DNA from: Nonomuraea candida
GTDB lineage: Bacteria; Actinomycetota; Actinomycetes; Streptosporangiales; Streptosporangiaceae
Length of the DNA: 64,000 nt
Direction: 5' to 3'
Assembly (NCBI RefSeq): GCF_000725485.1
Contig: NZ_JOAG01000012.1
Span: 248,001 to 312,000 of the forward strand
Every line of letters starts with the position of its first letter. Position 1 is the first letter of the stretch. The translations under genes were made by a program, and so were the position numbers. The notes beneath the pieces were generated by a model that was not told where the DNA came from, ran no database searches, and saw only the letters and a program-made list of their open reading frames with translations. Positions 35,191-43,438 of this stretch are shown here, piece by piece.

Positions 35191-35381
35191 ACTGGGACAC
35201 AGGGTCGCAACCGCTCCGTTACCGACATCACTCGCGACCGTGACCTGAATCGCGATCCAGTCACACAGGACACTCGGCGGAAAGATTTGCCCAACTTTGG
35301 TGGTCGATCACCCCTTGCCCCAGGGCCGATCGTGACGGAGATTCCCAGCGAACGGTCGAAATCTTCGTATCGGAGTCCCGC

Positions 35382-37289
35382 ATGCACCGTTGGAGAGCAC
35401 TCTCCGTGCCGCTGGCCGCCTTACTCGTGGCGACCCTGGCCGGCACCGCGCCCGCCACCGCCGCCCCGCCCGGCCCGCCGGCCACCTCAGCCACCCCGGC
35501 CATCACGATCGCGGACAACGCCACCCAGCCCGTCTTCTCCCGGGCCGACGCCATCGAGCAGACGGTGTTCGTCGAGGTGGCGGGCACCGACAGCGACCAC
35601 GACGGCGCCCCCGACCGGGTCGCCGTGGACATCCTGCGGCCCAAGGAGACCGAGCAGGGGCTCAAGGTCCCCGTGATCATGGAGGCGAGCCCGTACTACG
35701 CGGGCGGCAACGACGTCGCCAACCACCCCGTGGACGTGGACGAGAACGGCGTCCCGCTGCCCGCGCTCACCGCCCTGTCGGCCCGGCAGGACGCCGGGCC
35801 CTTCGACGGCTACTACGACAACTACTTCGTGCCCCGCGGCTACGCCGTCGCGCTGGTGGAGAACCTCGGCAGCGGGCGCGCCACCGGCTGCCCCACCTCG
35901 GGCGCGCCCAACGAGACCGCCGGCCCCAAGGCCGCCATCGACTGGCTGAACGGCCGCGCCAAGGGCTTCGACGCCGCGGGCAACCCGGTCACGGCCACCT
36001 GGTCGACGGGCAAGGTCGGCATGATCGGCGTCTCCTACAACGGCACGCTGCCCAACGCGGTGGCCGCGACCGGCGTGGCGGGCCTGGAGACGATCGTGCC
36101 GATCGCCGCCATCTCCAGCTGGTACGACTACTACCGCGCCAACGGCGGCGTCCTGGCCCCTGGCGGGTTCCAGGGCGAGGACCTGGACGTGCTCGCGAAA
36201 TACGTGCTGACCAGGGAGAACGGCCAGCAGGCGTGCGGCGCGCTGATCGACGGCATCACCGCCGCCCAGGACCGCGTCACCGGCGACTACGGCCCGCTGT
36301 GGGACGAGCGCAACTACCTCAACGACGTGCGCAAGGTGAAGGCCAGCGTCTTCGTCGTGCACGGCCTCAACGACTGGAACGTCAAGACCAAGCACTTCGC
36401 CCAGTGGTGGTACGCGCTGGCCAAGCGGGACGTGCCGCGCAAGCTCTGGCTGCACCAGGGCACCCACATGAACCCCTTCAGCCTGCGCACCGCCGAGTGG
36501 CTGCGCCAGCTGCACGGCTGGTTCGACCACTGGCTGCACGGCATCGACTCGGGCGTCATGCGCGAGCCGCAGGCCGACGTGGAGATCGCCGCCGGCCAGT
36601 GGACCCGGCACCGCTCCTGGCCGCCGCCGGGCACCGTCACCGTGCCGCTCCACCCGGGCCCCGGCTCGACGCTCGGCCTGACGCCGCGCCGGCACACGGC
36701 CCCCGAGTCGTTCGTGGACCAGAAGGACAGGACGGCCGAGCAGCTCGTGGAGGCGACGGGGGCCGACCCGAACCGGCTGGCCTACACGACCGGCGCGCTG
36801 CCCGCCGACGTGCGGATCGCGGGGACGCCGACGGTCTCCGTGCGGGCCTCGGTCAAGGACGGCGCGTCGCCGTACCTGACGGCGCTGCTGGTGGACTACG
36901 GCACGGACGTGCGCCCGAACGGCACGCTGGTCTCGACCGGCCAGACCTACTGCTACGGGCAGGGCGTGCCCGGCGACACGGGCTGCACCACGCTCAGGCA
37001 GCTCGGCACCGCGAGCACCCCCTACAAGATCGTCACCAGGGGCTGGATCGACGTCCGCAACCGCCACCGCGCCGACCGGACGGAGCCGCTGCGCCCCGGC
37101 AAGGACTACACCTTCACCTGGGACTTCCAGCCGACGGACTACGTGTTCAAGAAGGGCCACCGGCTGGGCCTGGTGATCATCTCCACCGATCGCGACTACA
37201 CGCTGCGCTACCCGCCGGGCACCCGGATCACGGTCTCCCCCGGCAAGTCGTCCCTGCACCTGCCCGTCACCTTCGGCCGGCTCCGCTGA
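35382..37289 (+). CDS. Secreted Xaa-Pro dipeptidyl-peptidase (S15/CocE family)
   Basis: Exported serine peptidase of 635 aa. Signal peptide MHRWRALSVPLAALLVATLA to TATA (about 27 residues). Alpha/beta-hydrolase catalytic triad Ser218 (GVSYNGT), Asp331 (HGLNDWN), His362 (QGTHMNP), followed by the C-terminal jelly-roll domain (about 410-635). It releases X-Pro dipeptides from peptides outside the cell; cocaine-esterase-like activity is the family alternative. ATG 35382 has GGAG 6 nt upstream. Monocistronic. Confidence 0.9.
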   Translation: MHRWRALSVPLAALLVATLAGTAPATAAPPGPPATSATPAITIADNATQPVFSRADAIEQTVFVEVAGTDSDHDGAPDRVAVDILRPKETEQGLKVPVIMEASPYYAGGNDVANHPVDVDENGVPLPALTALSARQDAGPFDGYYDNYFVPRGYAVALVENLGSGRATGCPTSGAPNETAGPKAAIDWLNGRAKGFDAAGNPVTATWSTGKVGMIGVSYNGTLPNAVAATGVAGLETIVPIAAISSWYDYYRANGGVLAPGGFQGEDLDVLAKYVLTRENGQQACGALIDGITAAQDRVTGDYGPLWDERNYLNDVRKVKASVFVVHGLNDWNVKTKHFAQWWYALAKRDVPRKLWLHQGTHMNPFSLRTAEWLRQLHGWFDHWLHGIDSGVMREPQADVEIAAGQWTRHRSWPPPGTVTVPLHPGPGSTLGLTPRRHTAPESFVDQKDRTAEQLVEATGADPNRLAYTTGALPADVRIAGTPTVSVRASVKDGASPYLTALLVDYGTDVRPNGTLVSTGQTYCYGQGVPGDTGCTTLRQLGTASTPYKIVTRGWIDVRNRHRADRTEPLRPGKDYTFTWDFQPTDYVFKKGHRLGLVIISTDRDYTLRYPPGTRITVSPGKSSLHLPVTFGRLR

Positions 37290-37316
37290 CCGCCCCCGGC
37301 AGACCCCGCTGAGACG

Positions 37317-37355
37317 GCACGCGGCCCGCCCCGCTTGTGCGGGCGGGCCGCGTGC
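37317..37355. terminator. Long GC hairpin after the X-Pro peptidase gene
   Basis: Seventeen paired positions: GCACGCGGCCCGCC at 37317-37330 with the complementary arm ending 37355, loop TTGT, one bulged C. No T tract. Lies 28 nt past the stop and can serve the convergent amidohydrolase gene too. Between it and 37458, two copies of CCGGCGTGCA-k-GCCGGCG about 40 bp apart form another imperfect repeat. Confidence 0.75.
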
Positions 37356-37458
37356 ACGGCGTCCTGCCGCCGGCGTGCAGGCCGGCGCGGGCTGTATGAC
37401 GTCCGGCCGGCGTGCATGCCGGCGGGGTCCGCCGCGGCGCGGCGCCCGGCGTGTCGTG

Positions 37459-38682
37459 TCAGGCCATCGCGGTGGTGATCGAGTCGAGCGGCCCGACCTC
37501 CCACAGCGCCGTCAGCGCCGTGGCGGCCATCACCCGCACGCCCATCGCGATCGCCTTCTCGTCGACGTCGAACGTGCCCTGGTGGATGTCGTACGTCACC
37601 CCGTCGGGCGACCGGGTGCCGAGCCGGGCGAACGCCCCCGGGATCGACTCCAGGTACCAGGCGAAGTCCTCGCCCCCGAGCGACTGCTCGGTCGGCACGA
37701 CCGCGCCCGCGCCCAGCGCCCGCTCGGCCGCCTCCGCCAGCATCTCGACGCTGACCTCGTCGTTGACCACCGGCGGCACGCCGCGCGTGTAGTCCATCGT
37801 GGCCTCGACGCCGTAGGCGCCGGCCACCGACTCCAGCAGGGTCTTGATCAGGTCGGGGGCGGCGTGCCAGGCGTTCTCGTCGAGGCAGCGCACCGTGCCC
37901 TCGGCCACCCCGTCGTCGGGGATCGCGTTGGCCGCCGAGCCGGCCACGACCTTGCCCCACACCAGGCTCAGCGACGAGCGCGGGTCGACGCGGCGCGACA
38001 GGGCCGCGGGCAGCTCGGTGAGGATCTTGGCCAGGGCGAAGACGAGGTCGGCGGTCAGGTGGGGGCGGGCGGTGTGGCCGCCGGGGCCCGTGACCCTGAT
38101 GACGATCTTGTCGCAGGCCGAGGTGATCGGGCCGGACCTGAGCCCGACCTGCCCCACGTCCACCCGCGGGTCGCAGTGCAGGCCGAAGATGCGGTCCACG
38201 CCGCTGATGCCGCCCTGGGCCATGACCTCCAGCGCGCCGCCCGGCAGCTCCTCCGCGGGCTGGAAGATCAGGCGCACCCGGCCCGGCAGCAGCCCCGCGG
38301 CCGCCTGCTGGGCCAGGAAGAGCGAGGTGCCGAGCAGGACCGTGGTGTGCACGTCGTGCCCGCAGGCGTGGCAGGAGCCGGCCACGGTCGAGCGATAGGG
38401 CACGTCCTTCTCGTCCTGCAGCGGCAGCGCGTCGATGTCGGCCCGCAACGCGACGGTCGGCCCGTCGCCGCTGCCCACGTCGCAGATGAGCCCGGTGCCT
38501 CTGGGGAGCACGGAGGGCCGCAGGCCGGCGGCCGTGAGCCGCTCGGCGATCCGCTGTGTCGTGCGATATTCGGCGAAGGCCAGCTCGGGGTGCATGTGCA
38601 GGTCGCGGCGGAATGCCACCAGCTCCTGCTCATTCTCCGCCAGGAACGCGTCGAGTTCCCCCCGCAGCTCACGTCCCCGCAT
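37459..38682 (-). CDS. M20D amidohydrolase (N-acyl amino acid or indole-amide hydrolase type)
   Basis: Zinc hydrolase of 407 aa: RRDLHMHPELAFAEYRTTQR, GSCHACGHDVHTTVLLGTSL, FQPAEELPGGALEVMAQGG and GGEDFAWYLESIPGAF are the M20D metal/catalytic motifs. Likely removes an acyl group from an amino acid or peptide; the substrate is unknown. By gene content it corresponds to mycobacterial amiA near the nucleoside genes. ATG 38682 within GACATATG; the SD is modest. Confidence 0.88.
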   Translation of the reverse strand: MRGRELRGELDAFLAENEQELVAFRRDLHMHPELAFAEYRTTQRIAERLTAAGLRPSVLPRGTGLICDVGSGDGPTVALRADIDALPLQDEKDVPYRSTVAGSCHACGHDVHTTVLLGTSLFLAQQAAAGLLPGRVRLIFQPAEELPGGALEVMAQGGISGVDRIFGLHCDPRVDVGQVGLRSGPITSACDKIVIRVTGPGGHTARPHLTADLVFALAKILTELPAALSRRVDPRSSLSLVWGKVVAGSAANAIPDDGVAEGTVRCLDENAWHAAPDLIKTLLESVAGAYGVEATMDYTRGVPPVVNDEVSVEMLAEAAERALGAGAVVPTEQSLGGEDFAWYLESIPGAFARLGTRSPDGVTYDIHQGTFDVDEKAIAMGVRVMAATALTALWEVGPLDSITTAMA

Positions 38683-39177
38683 ATGTCACCGTCCCGTCCT
38701 GTGCCGCGCGCCCCGCAAACGTGCGTGGCCATCGCGGCTGCGCTGTAAATACTCTCCATCCCGCGGCGACCACCCGGTCGAACGGCCGCTCGGCGGGCCA
38801 AAGACACACCCGCTGGTTTCGGTGCGCGAGATCGTCAGCCCGGGCCCATGCGGTCATCGGTCGCGAGTGCCGCCGCAGCCCGCGAGCACAGCGGTCGGCC
38901 GTGAGCCCGATGGCGATGCTTCGACTTTATCGCTCCCGCGCGACTGCGCGCCGACAGATACCCCAAAAGTTAGCCGACGGCAGGCCCGTAACCACCGGAA
39001 AGTCGCGCTCCGCACACATACGGCTGATCCGGAAATAGTCACAAGGGATCAGTAGATCGTGACCCGAGGCTGCCAGTTCAAACGTGGTCAGTGATTCCGA
39101 ATCCTGTCACCTTCTGTCATGGTCATCACACTCTGGCGATTGCTGCATTTGAGAAGAATGCGTGTTTCACTCGCTGT
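38683..39177. other. 495-bp intergenic region, AT-richer toward the ATP-grasp gene
   Basis: Divergent spacer. The half next to the amidohydrolase is GC-rich with AGTATTTACAG (minus strand, about 38740-38755) as a possible -10. The right part (about 39040-39177) drops to roughly half GC and contains two CTGTCA elements 11 bp apart (near 39106 and 39117) and TTGAGA at about 39149. No tRNA, no convincing ORF on either strand; small ORFs here lack SDs. Confidence 0.6.
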
Positions 39178-40569
39178 ATGATCACTAAAATCCCGTTCGG
39201 GGAGAAGTGTGCTGGGTTGAGCATCTTTGAGCCGGGCGAGGGGACCCTGGTGGTCGTGCCCTCGCTCTCCCTTCCGCAGGATGAGCTCCGCCGGATCACG
39301 GGAGCCAGGTCCTACGAGGAGCGCTTGCTGTTCCTGCTGCTCACGCTGCGCGAGCCCGGGGTCAAGGTGGTCTACCTCTCCTCCGCGCCGGTCGATCCCG
39401 ACATCGTCGACTACTACTTCGCCTTCCTGCCCGACCCGGACGACGCCGCCAAGCGGCTGACCCTGATCAGCCTCGACGACCCCTGGTCCCAGCCGTTGAC
39501 CAGGACCCTGCTCGACCGTCCCGACGTCCTGGAGCAGTTACGTTCGGCGATCGACGGCGACGCCTGGATGGTGCCGTTCGTGCTCAGCGAGCTGGAGGAG
39601 GAGCTGGCCGCGCTCCTCGGCGTCCCGCTCTACGGGCCCGCCACGTCCCTGTCCTATTACGGCTCCAAGAGCGGGTCGCGGGAGGTGGGCCACGAGGCCG
39701 GCGTGCCGATGGCGCGCGGCTTCGCCGACGTCCGCTCGGTGCTCCAGGTCGAGGAGGCCATGGAGGCCCTGCCCGGCGAGCGGGTGATCGTCAAGCTGAA
39801 CGACGGCTACTCCGGGCTCGGCAACGCCGTCGTCACGAAGGCCGACAGGTCGCTGACCAGCTTCTCCGCCGAGGGCGAGACCTGGGGCAGCTTCACCGCC
39901 AAGCTCCGCGAGCGCGGCGGCGTGGTCGAGGAGTTCATCGAGCATCGCCCGCTCTACCACCCCAGCGCGCTCGTCCAGGTCACGCCCGGCGGCGACGCCC
40001 GGGTGCTGGCCACGCACGACCAGGTGCTCGGCGGCCCCAACGGGCACGTCTACCAGGGCTGCACGTTCCCCGCGGCGCCCGAGTACCGCGCCGAGGTGGG
40101 CGACTCCGCCATCAGGATCGCGCGGGTGCTGGCCGAGCGGGGCGTGATCGGGCTGTTCGGGATGGACTTCTTCGCCCTCAAGGCCGACGCCGGGTACGCG
40201 GCGCTGCTGTGCGAGATCAACCTGCGCATCGGCGGCACCACGCACCCGTTCGGCGCCGCCGTGCTGACGACGGGGGCGAAATACGATTCGGCCACCGGTC
40301 TGCTCATGTCCGAAAACCGGCCCAAGTACTACACCGCGACCGACAACTGCGCCTCCGCCTGCCTCCGGGGGCGTACTCCGGGTGACGTGATGCGGACGGC
40401 GGAGCGGCTCGGCATCGGCTTCGACGCGGCACGCCGTACCGGGAACGTCTTCCACCTGCTCGGGGCCATCCCCGAGCACGGCAAGCTGGGCTTCACCTCG
40501 ATCGGCGACTCCCGCGAGGAGGCCGACGAGCTGCACGCGCTCACCCGCCGCCTGCTCTGCGGCCCCTGA
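39178..40569 (+). CDS. ATP-grasp peptide ligase, PGM1-related (pre-ATP-grasp domain protein)
   Basis: Protein of 463 aa (492 if translated from 39091). An N-terminal non-catalytic Rossmann-like region (residues about 1-130, GTLVVVPSLSLPQDELRRIT) precedes the ATP-grasp core (PGERVIVKLNDGYSGLGNAV; GVIGLFGMDFFALKAD; ALLCEINLRIGGTTHPFGAA with metal Glu/Asn) and a short C-terminal domain (LGFTSIGDSREEADELHALT). It resembles PGM1, the peptide ligase of pheganomycin biosynthesis, joining an amino-acid-like carboxylate to a peptide amine. No biosynthetic partner is adjacent, so it is an orphan. ATG 39178 (MITKIPFGEKC) has no SD; leaderless translation is possible. Confidence 0.78.
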   Translation: MITKIPFGEKCAGLSIFEPGEGTLVVVPSLSLPQDELRRITGARSYEERLLFLLLTLREPGVKVVYLSSAPVDPDIVDYYFAFLPDPDDAAKRLTLISLDDPWSQPLTRTLLDRPDVLEQLRSAIDGDAWMVPFVLSELEEELAALLGVPLYGPATSLSYYGSKSGSREVGHEAGVPMARGFADVRSVLQVEEAMEALPGERVIVKLNDGYSGLGNAVVTKADRSLTSFSAEGETWGSFTAKLRERGGVVEEFIEHRPLYHPSALVQVTPGGDARVLATHDQVLGGPNGHVYQGCTFPAAPEYRAEVGDSAIRIARVLAERGVIGLFGMDFFALKADAGYAALLCEINLRIGGTTHPFGAAVLTTGAKYDSATGLLMSENRPKYYTATDNCASACLRGRTPGDVMRTAERLGIGFDAARRTGNVFHLLGAIPEHGKLGFTSIGDSREEADELHALTRRLLCGP

Positions 40570-40574
40570 CCCGC

Positions 40575-40675
40575 GCCCCCTCACGCCCTTCGGCCGGCGC
40601 CCCCTCACGCCCTTCGGCCGGCGCCGCCTCACGACCGCTCAGCCGGCGCTCCCCGTACGACCGCCTCAGCCGGCG
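40575..40675. repeat. 24-27 bp tandem repeat overlapping the end of the SCO4848-like gene
   Basis: Two exact 24-bp units (GCGCCCCCTCACGCCCTTCG core) followed by two drifted units of 25-27 bp ending in CAGCCGGCGCTCCCC. On the minus strand the drifted units copy the last codons and TGA of the SCO4848-like gene (GGGAGCGCCGGCTGAG twice). Confidence 0.75.
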
Positions 40676-40884
40676 CTCCCCTTGCGGCCCTTGGCGGCTG
40701 AGAAACCGCGCCAGCCGATGACCCCCAGCACGACGCCGAGGATGACGTTCACCACGATCAGGATGCCGTGCACCACGTAGAAGCTGGTCGGATGGCCGTC
40801 GGCCAAGTTAAACCCCAGGTTCACCCACTCGAAGATCATGAACGCGCCCAGGATGATGAGGAATCCGGCGATCTTTCGTGACAC
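40666..40884 (-). CDS. SCO4848-like small membrane protein
   Basis: Protein of 72 aa with two membrane helices (AGFLIILGAFMIFEWVNLGF; VVHGILIVVNVILGVVLGVI) and a basic C-terminus. GTG 40884 (VSRKIAGF) has GAGAGG with 5-nt spacing; the open frame to 40947 would cross the divergent promoter. Conserved beside the D-alanyl-D-alanine carboxypeptidase gene, as in Streptomyces SCO4847/SCO4848, which hints at an envelope role. Function unknown. Confidence 0.82.
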   Translation of the reverse strand: MSRKIAGFLIILGAFMIFEWVNLGFNLADGHPTSFYVVHGILIVVNVILGVVLGVIGWRGFSAAKGRKGSAG

Positions 40885-40967
40885 ATGTACCTCTCTAGCA
40901 TCGAACGTGGATCTTCGGGGGATGTGTCGCCACATGTGCATTAACACGGAGCTACGCTGAGACCGCC

Positions 40968-42122
40968 ATGTGGACGAAACTCGTGCCGGTCACGGCACTC
41001 ATCGCCGCGGTCTCGCTCACCGGCGGCACCGCACACGCCGCACCGACGACACCGGTGGGAGGCGAGGCGCTGGGCAGCCGCGGCCTGGTCGCGCCCGAAG
41101 GCGTGAAGAAGCCGCCCAAGAGCAAGGCTACTTCGTACGTCATCGCGGACGTCGACACGGGTGAGGTGCTGGCGGCCAAGGACGCCCACGGGCGCTACCT
41201 GCCGGCCAGCACGCTCAAGACGCTGACCGCGCTCACCCTGATCCCCAAGCTCGACAAGAACCGCAAGATCCGGCCCAGCCACAACGCCTGCAACCAGGAG
41301 GGCAGCGCGGTCGGCCTGTCGCCGAAGGTCTCCTACAAGATCGACGACCTGTTCAAGGCGCTGATGATGTCGTCCGGCAACGACGCCGCCATGGCGCTGG
41401 CCGAGACGAACGGCGGCGTGGCCAAGACCATGCTCGACATGAACGCCGAGGCCAAGCGGCTGCAGGCGTACGACACGGTCGCCAAGACGCCCAGCGGCCT
41501 GGACCAGCCGGGGCAGAGCAGCTCGGCGTACGACCTGGCGCTGATCGCCCGCGCCGGGCTGGCCAACCCCGACTTCCGCCGCTACATCAGCACGAAGACC
41601 GCCAAGTTCCCCGCGCCCAAGGGGCACTACGAGATCAGCAACCACAACAAGCTGCTCTGGCGCTACGAGGGCACGGTCGGCGTCAAGAACGGCTGGACGT
41701 CGAAGGCCCGGGCCAGCTTCGTCGGCGCGGCCACCCGTGGCGGGCACACGATCGTGGTGAGCATCATGCGGCACGAGGGCTACTTCTGGGAGGAGGTGGC
41801 CGACCTGCTGAACTGGGGCTTCTCCGTACGGGGCAAGGCCGCCCCGGTCGGGCGGCTGGTGGACCCGCTGCCCGCCACGGCGCAGGCCGCCCCGCACCAG
41901 CCGGGCGCCGCGCCCGCCGCCACGAGCGCGCCGGGAGCAGGAAGCTCGCCCGGCGTCTCGGTCACGCCGGCCGCGCAACCGCCGCTGCTGGACTCGGCCG
42001 CCGCCAAGCAGACCGACTCCACCAAGACGGTCGGCTCGCTGGTGATCGGCGGGGGCCTGCTGTTCGGGCTGCTCTGGCTGGGCTACGGCATCCGCCGCAA
42101 ACGCGGCCGCTCACGCCTCTGA
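40968..42122 (+). CDS. D-alanyl-D-alanine carboxypeptidase (S11, penicillin-binding protein)
   Basis: Exported, membrane-anchored DD-carboxypeptidase of 384 aa that trims peptidoglycan pentapeptides. Signal peptide to about residue 25 (GGTAHA). Active-site motifs: Ser81-TLK84 (SxxK), SSGN (SxN), KNGWTSKA (in place of KTG). An Ala/Pro/Ser-rich spacer (about 300-345) leads to a C-terminal anchor helix (VGSLVIGGGLLFGLLWLGYG) and basic tail. Divergent from the SCO4848-like gene; CACATGTG (about 40932) lies in the shared promoter. Confidence 0.92.
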   Translation: MWTKLVPVTALIAAVSLTGGTAHAAPTTPVGGEALGSRGLVAPEGVKKPPKSKATSYVIADVDTGEVLAAKDAHGRYLPASTLKTLTALTLIPKLDKNRKIRPSHNACNQEGSAVGLSPKVSYKIDDLFKALMMSSGNDAAMALAETNGGVAKTMLDMNAEAKRLQAYDTVAKTPSGLDQPGQSSSAYDLALIARAGLANPDFRRYISTKTAKFPAPKGHYEISNHNKLLWRYEGTVGVKNGWTSKARASFVGAATRGGHTIVVSIMRHEGYFWEEVADLLNWGFSVRGKAAPVGRLVDPLPATAQAAPHQPGAAPAATSAPGAGSSPGVSVTPAAQPPLLDSAAAKQTDSTKTVGSLVIGGGLLFGLLWLGYGIRRKRGRSRL

Positions 42123-42157
42123 CGCTCTGACCGCCCGCGTCCGGCCCGCACCCGCCT

Positions 42158-42228
42158 GATCGCGCACCCGCTGCGCGTACGCGCGTCGCACCCGCTGCGC
42201 GTACGCGCGTCGCATCCGCTGCGCGGTC
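42158..42228. repeat. 24-bp tandem repeat, about 3 copies, after the YihY stop
   Basis: Units at 42181-42204 and 42205-42228 with a partial one before them; core CGCACCCGCTGCGCGTACGC. In the minus-strand gene frame the repeats would read as AQRVRRAY octapeptides if the stop at 42227 were lost, i.e. they lie just beyond the gene end. Confidence 0.8.
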
Positions 42229-43216
42229 ACGCGTCCGGCCGCCCGGGGGCGTGGGCCGGACGGGGCGCCGGGCCCGTGCCCGCCGGGCCGTTCACCTCCC
42301 CGGCCGGGATCGGGGACGGGGACGGCGGCGGGCAGAGCCCCGAGGTGGCCGTCCAGGCGGCCACGAAGAGCACGAGCCGGGCCGAGAAGTTCATCCAGAC
42401 CAGCAGCCCGGCGATGACGGCGAACGTCCCGTAGACCGGGTTGCCCAGCGTGGTGGCCAGCAGCAGGGTCGCGACCTGCTTGAGCACCCCGAACGTGATC
42501 GCGCCCAGCAGCGCCCCCTTGGCGATCACCCGGAGCGGCTGGGTCGGCCGCGCCACCCAGCCGAGCAGGATCATGAACAGCAGCCAGTCGGCCCCCACGC
42601 TCGCCGCCACCCCCGCCACCCTGAACCCGAGGCCGGCCAGCGCGGACTGGCTGCCGAGCAGGAAGTGCATGACCTTGTCGGTGGCGGTCGTGGCGAACCC
42701 GGCGACCAGCACCGAGCTGATCGCCGTGACGCCGAGCAGGAGCAGCGAGGCCAGGTCGCGCAGCTTGCCGACGAAGAAGTTGAGCGGCGGCGTGGTGGTC
42801 ATCGACATCTCGCGCAGCGCCCCGCGCAGCGCGTCGAGCGCGCCGAGCCCGGCGTAGAGCAGGCCGAGCAGGCCGATGATGCCGGCGGTCTCCTTGGCCC
42901 TGGCGATGACCTTGAGGTTGAGCTGCTCCGCGATGCCGGGCAGCCGCTCGGCGATCGCCTGCTCCAGGGCGCTGCGGGTCGGCTCGCTGGTCGCCACCGC
43001 GAACCCGAGCACGGCGTAGCCGAGGGCCACCAGCGGGAAGAAGGACAGGAACGCGAAGTAGGTGACCGCGCCGGCCAGCCGGTCGCCGTACTGGAGCTGG
43101 TAGCGCTGCCCCGCCCGGATGAGGTGGTCGAGCGACAGCCTGCGGACCCGCCAGGAGTCCAGCTTGCCGCGCCACCAGGACTTCACCGACTCCACGCGCT
43201 GCGTCAGGCTCGTCAT
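42227..43216 (-). CDS. YihY/virulence factor BrkB family membrane protein
   Basis: Integral membrane protein of 329 aa with about six helices: DRLAGAVTYFAFLSFFPLVA, GIIGLLGLLYAGLGALDALR, YGTFAVIAGLLVWMNFSARL are family blocks. Cytoplasmic N-terminal helix and a Pro-rich C-terminal tail. Once thought to be an RNase BN; true activity unknown. ATG 43216 follows GAGGGTGAG. Convergent with the DD-carboxypeptidase gene. Confidence 0.88.
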   Translation of the reverse strand: MTSLTQRVESVKSWWRGKLDSWRVRRLSLDHLIRAGQRYQLQYGDRLAGAVTYFAFLSFFPLVALGYAVLGFAVATSEPTRSALEQAIAERLPGIAEQLNLKVIARAKETAGIIGLLGLLYAGLGALDALRGALREMSMTTTPPLNFFVGKLRDLASLLLLGVTAISSVLVAGFATTATDKVMHFLLGSQSALAGLGFRVAGVAASVGADWLLFMILLGWVARPTQPLRVIAKGALLGAITFGVLKQVATLLLATTLGNPVYGTFAVIAGLLVWMNFSARLVLFVAAWTATSGLCPPPSPSPIPAGEVNGPAGTGPAPRPAHAPGRPDA

Positions 43217-43438
43217 CTCACCCTCTTCTCCCGGGAACCCCCTACCCCGGGCCGGGGGCGACGATCATCCTCCGGCCCGCCCTGGCCCCGCCACCGCCGG
43301 AGCGACACAACGGGTATCGGTGGGCATACCGCCGATACCGGGCCTGGCCTGCCCCTGAGCAGGGCGGAAACCATGGCAGGCGCACATCGGGAGCCCTAGC
43401 CTGTGGGAGTTGGGACCGATCCAGGAGGCGCCACGCCC

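Noticed and set aside
38435..39055. 206-codon plus-strand frame across the amidohydrolase start and spacer
   Set aside because: Mostly antisense to the amidohydrolase gene, with no SD and no recognisable domain.
39055..39100. tRNA-like T-arm (CAGTTCAAACGTG) in the intergenic region
   Set aside because: No acceptor, D-arm or anticodon arm can be folded around it.
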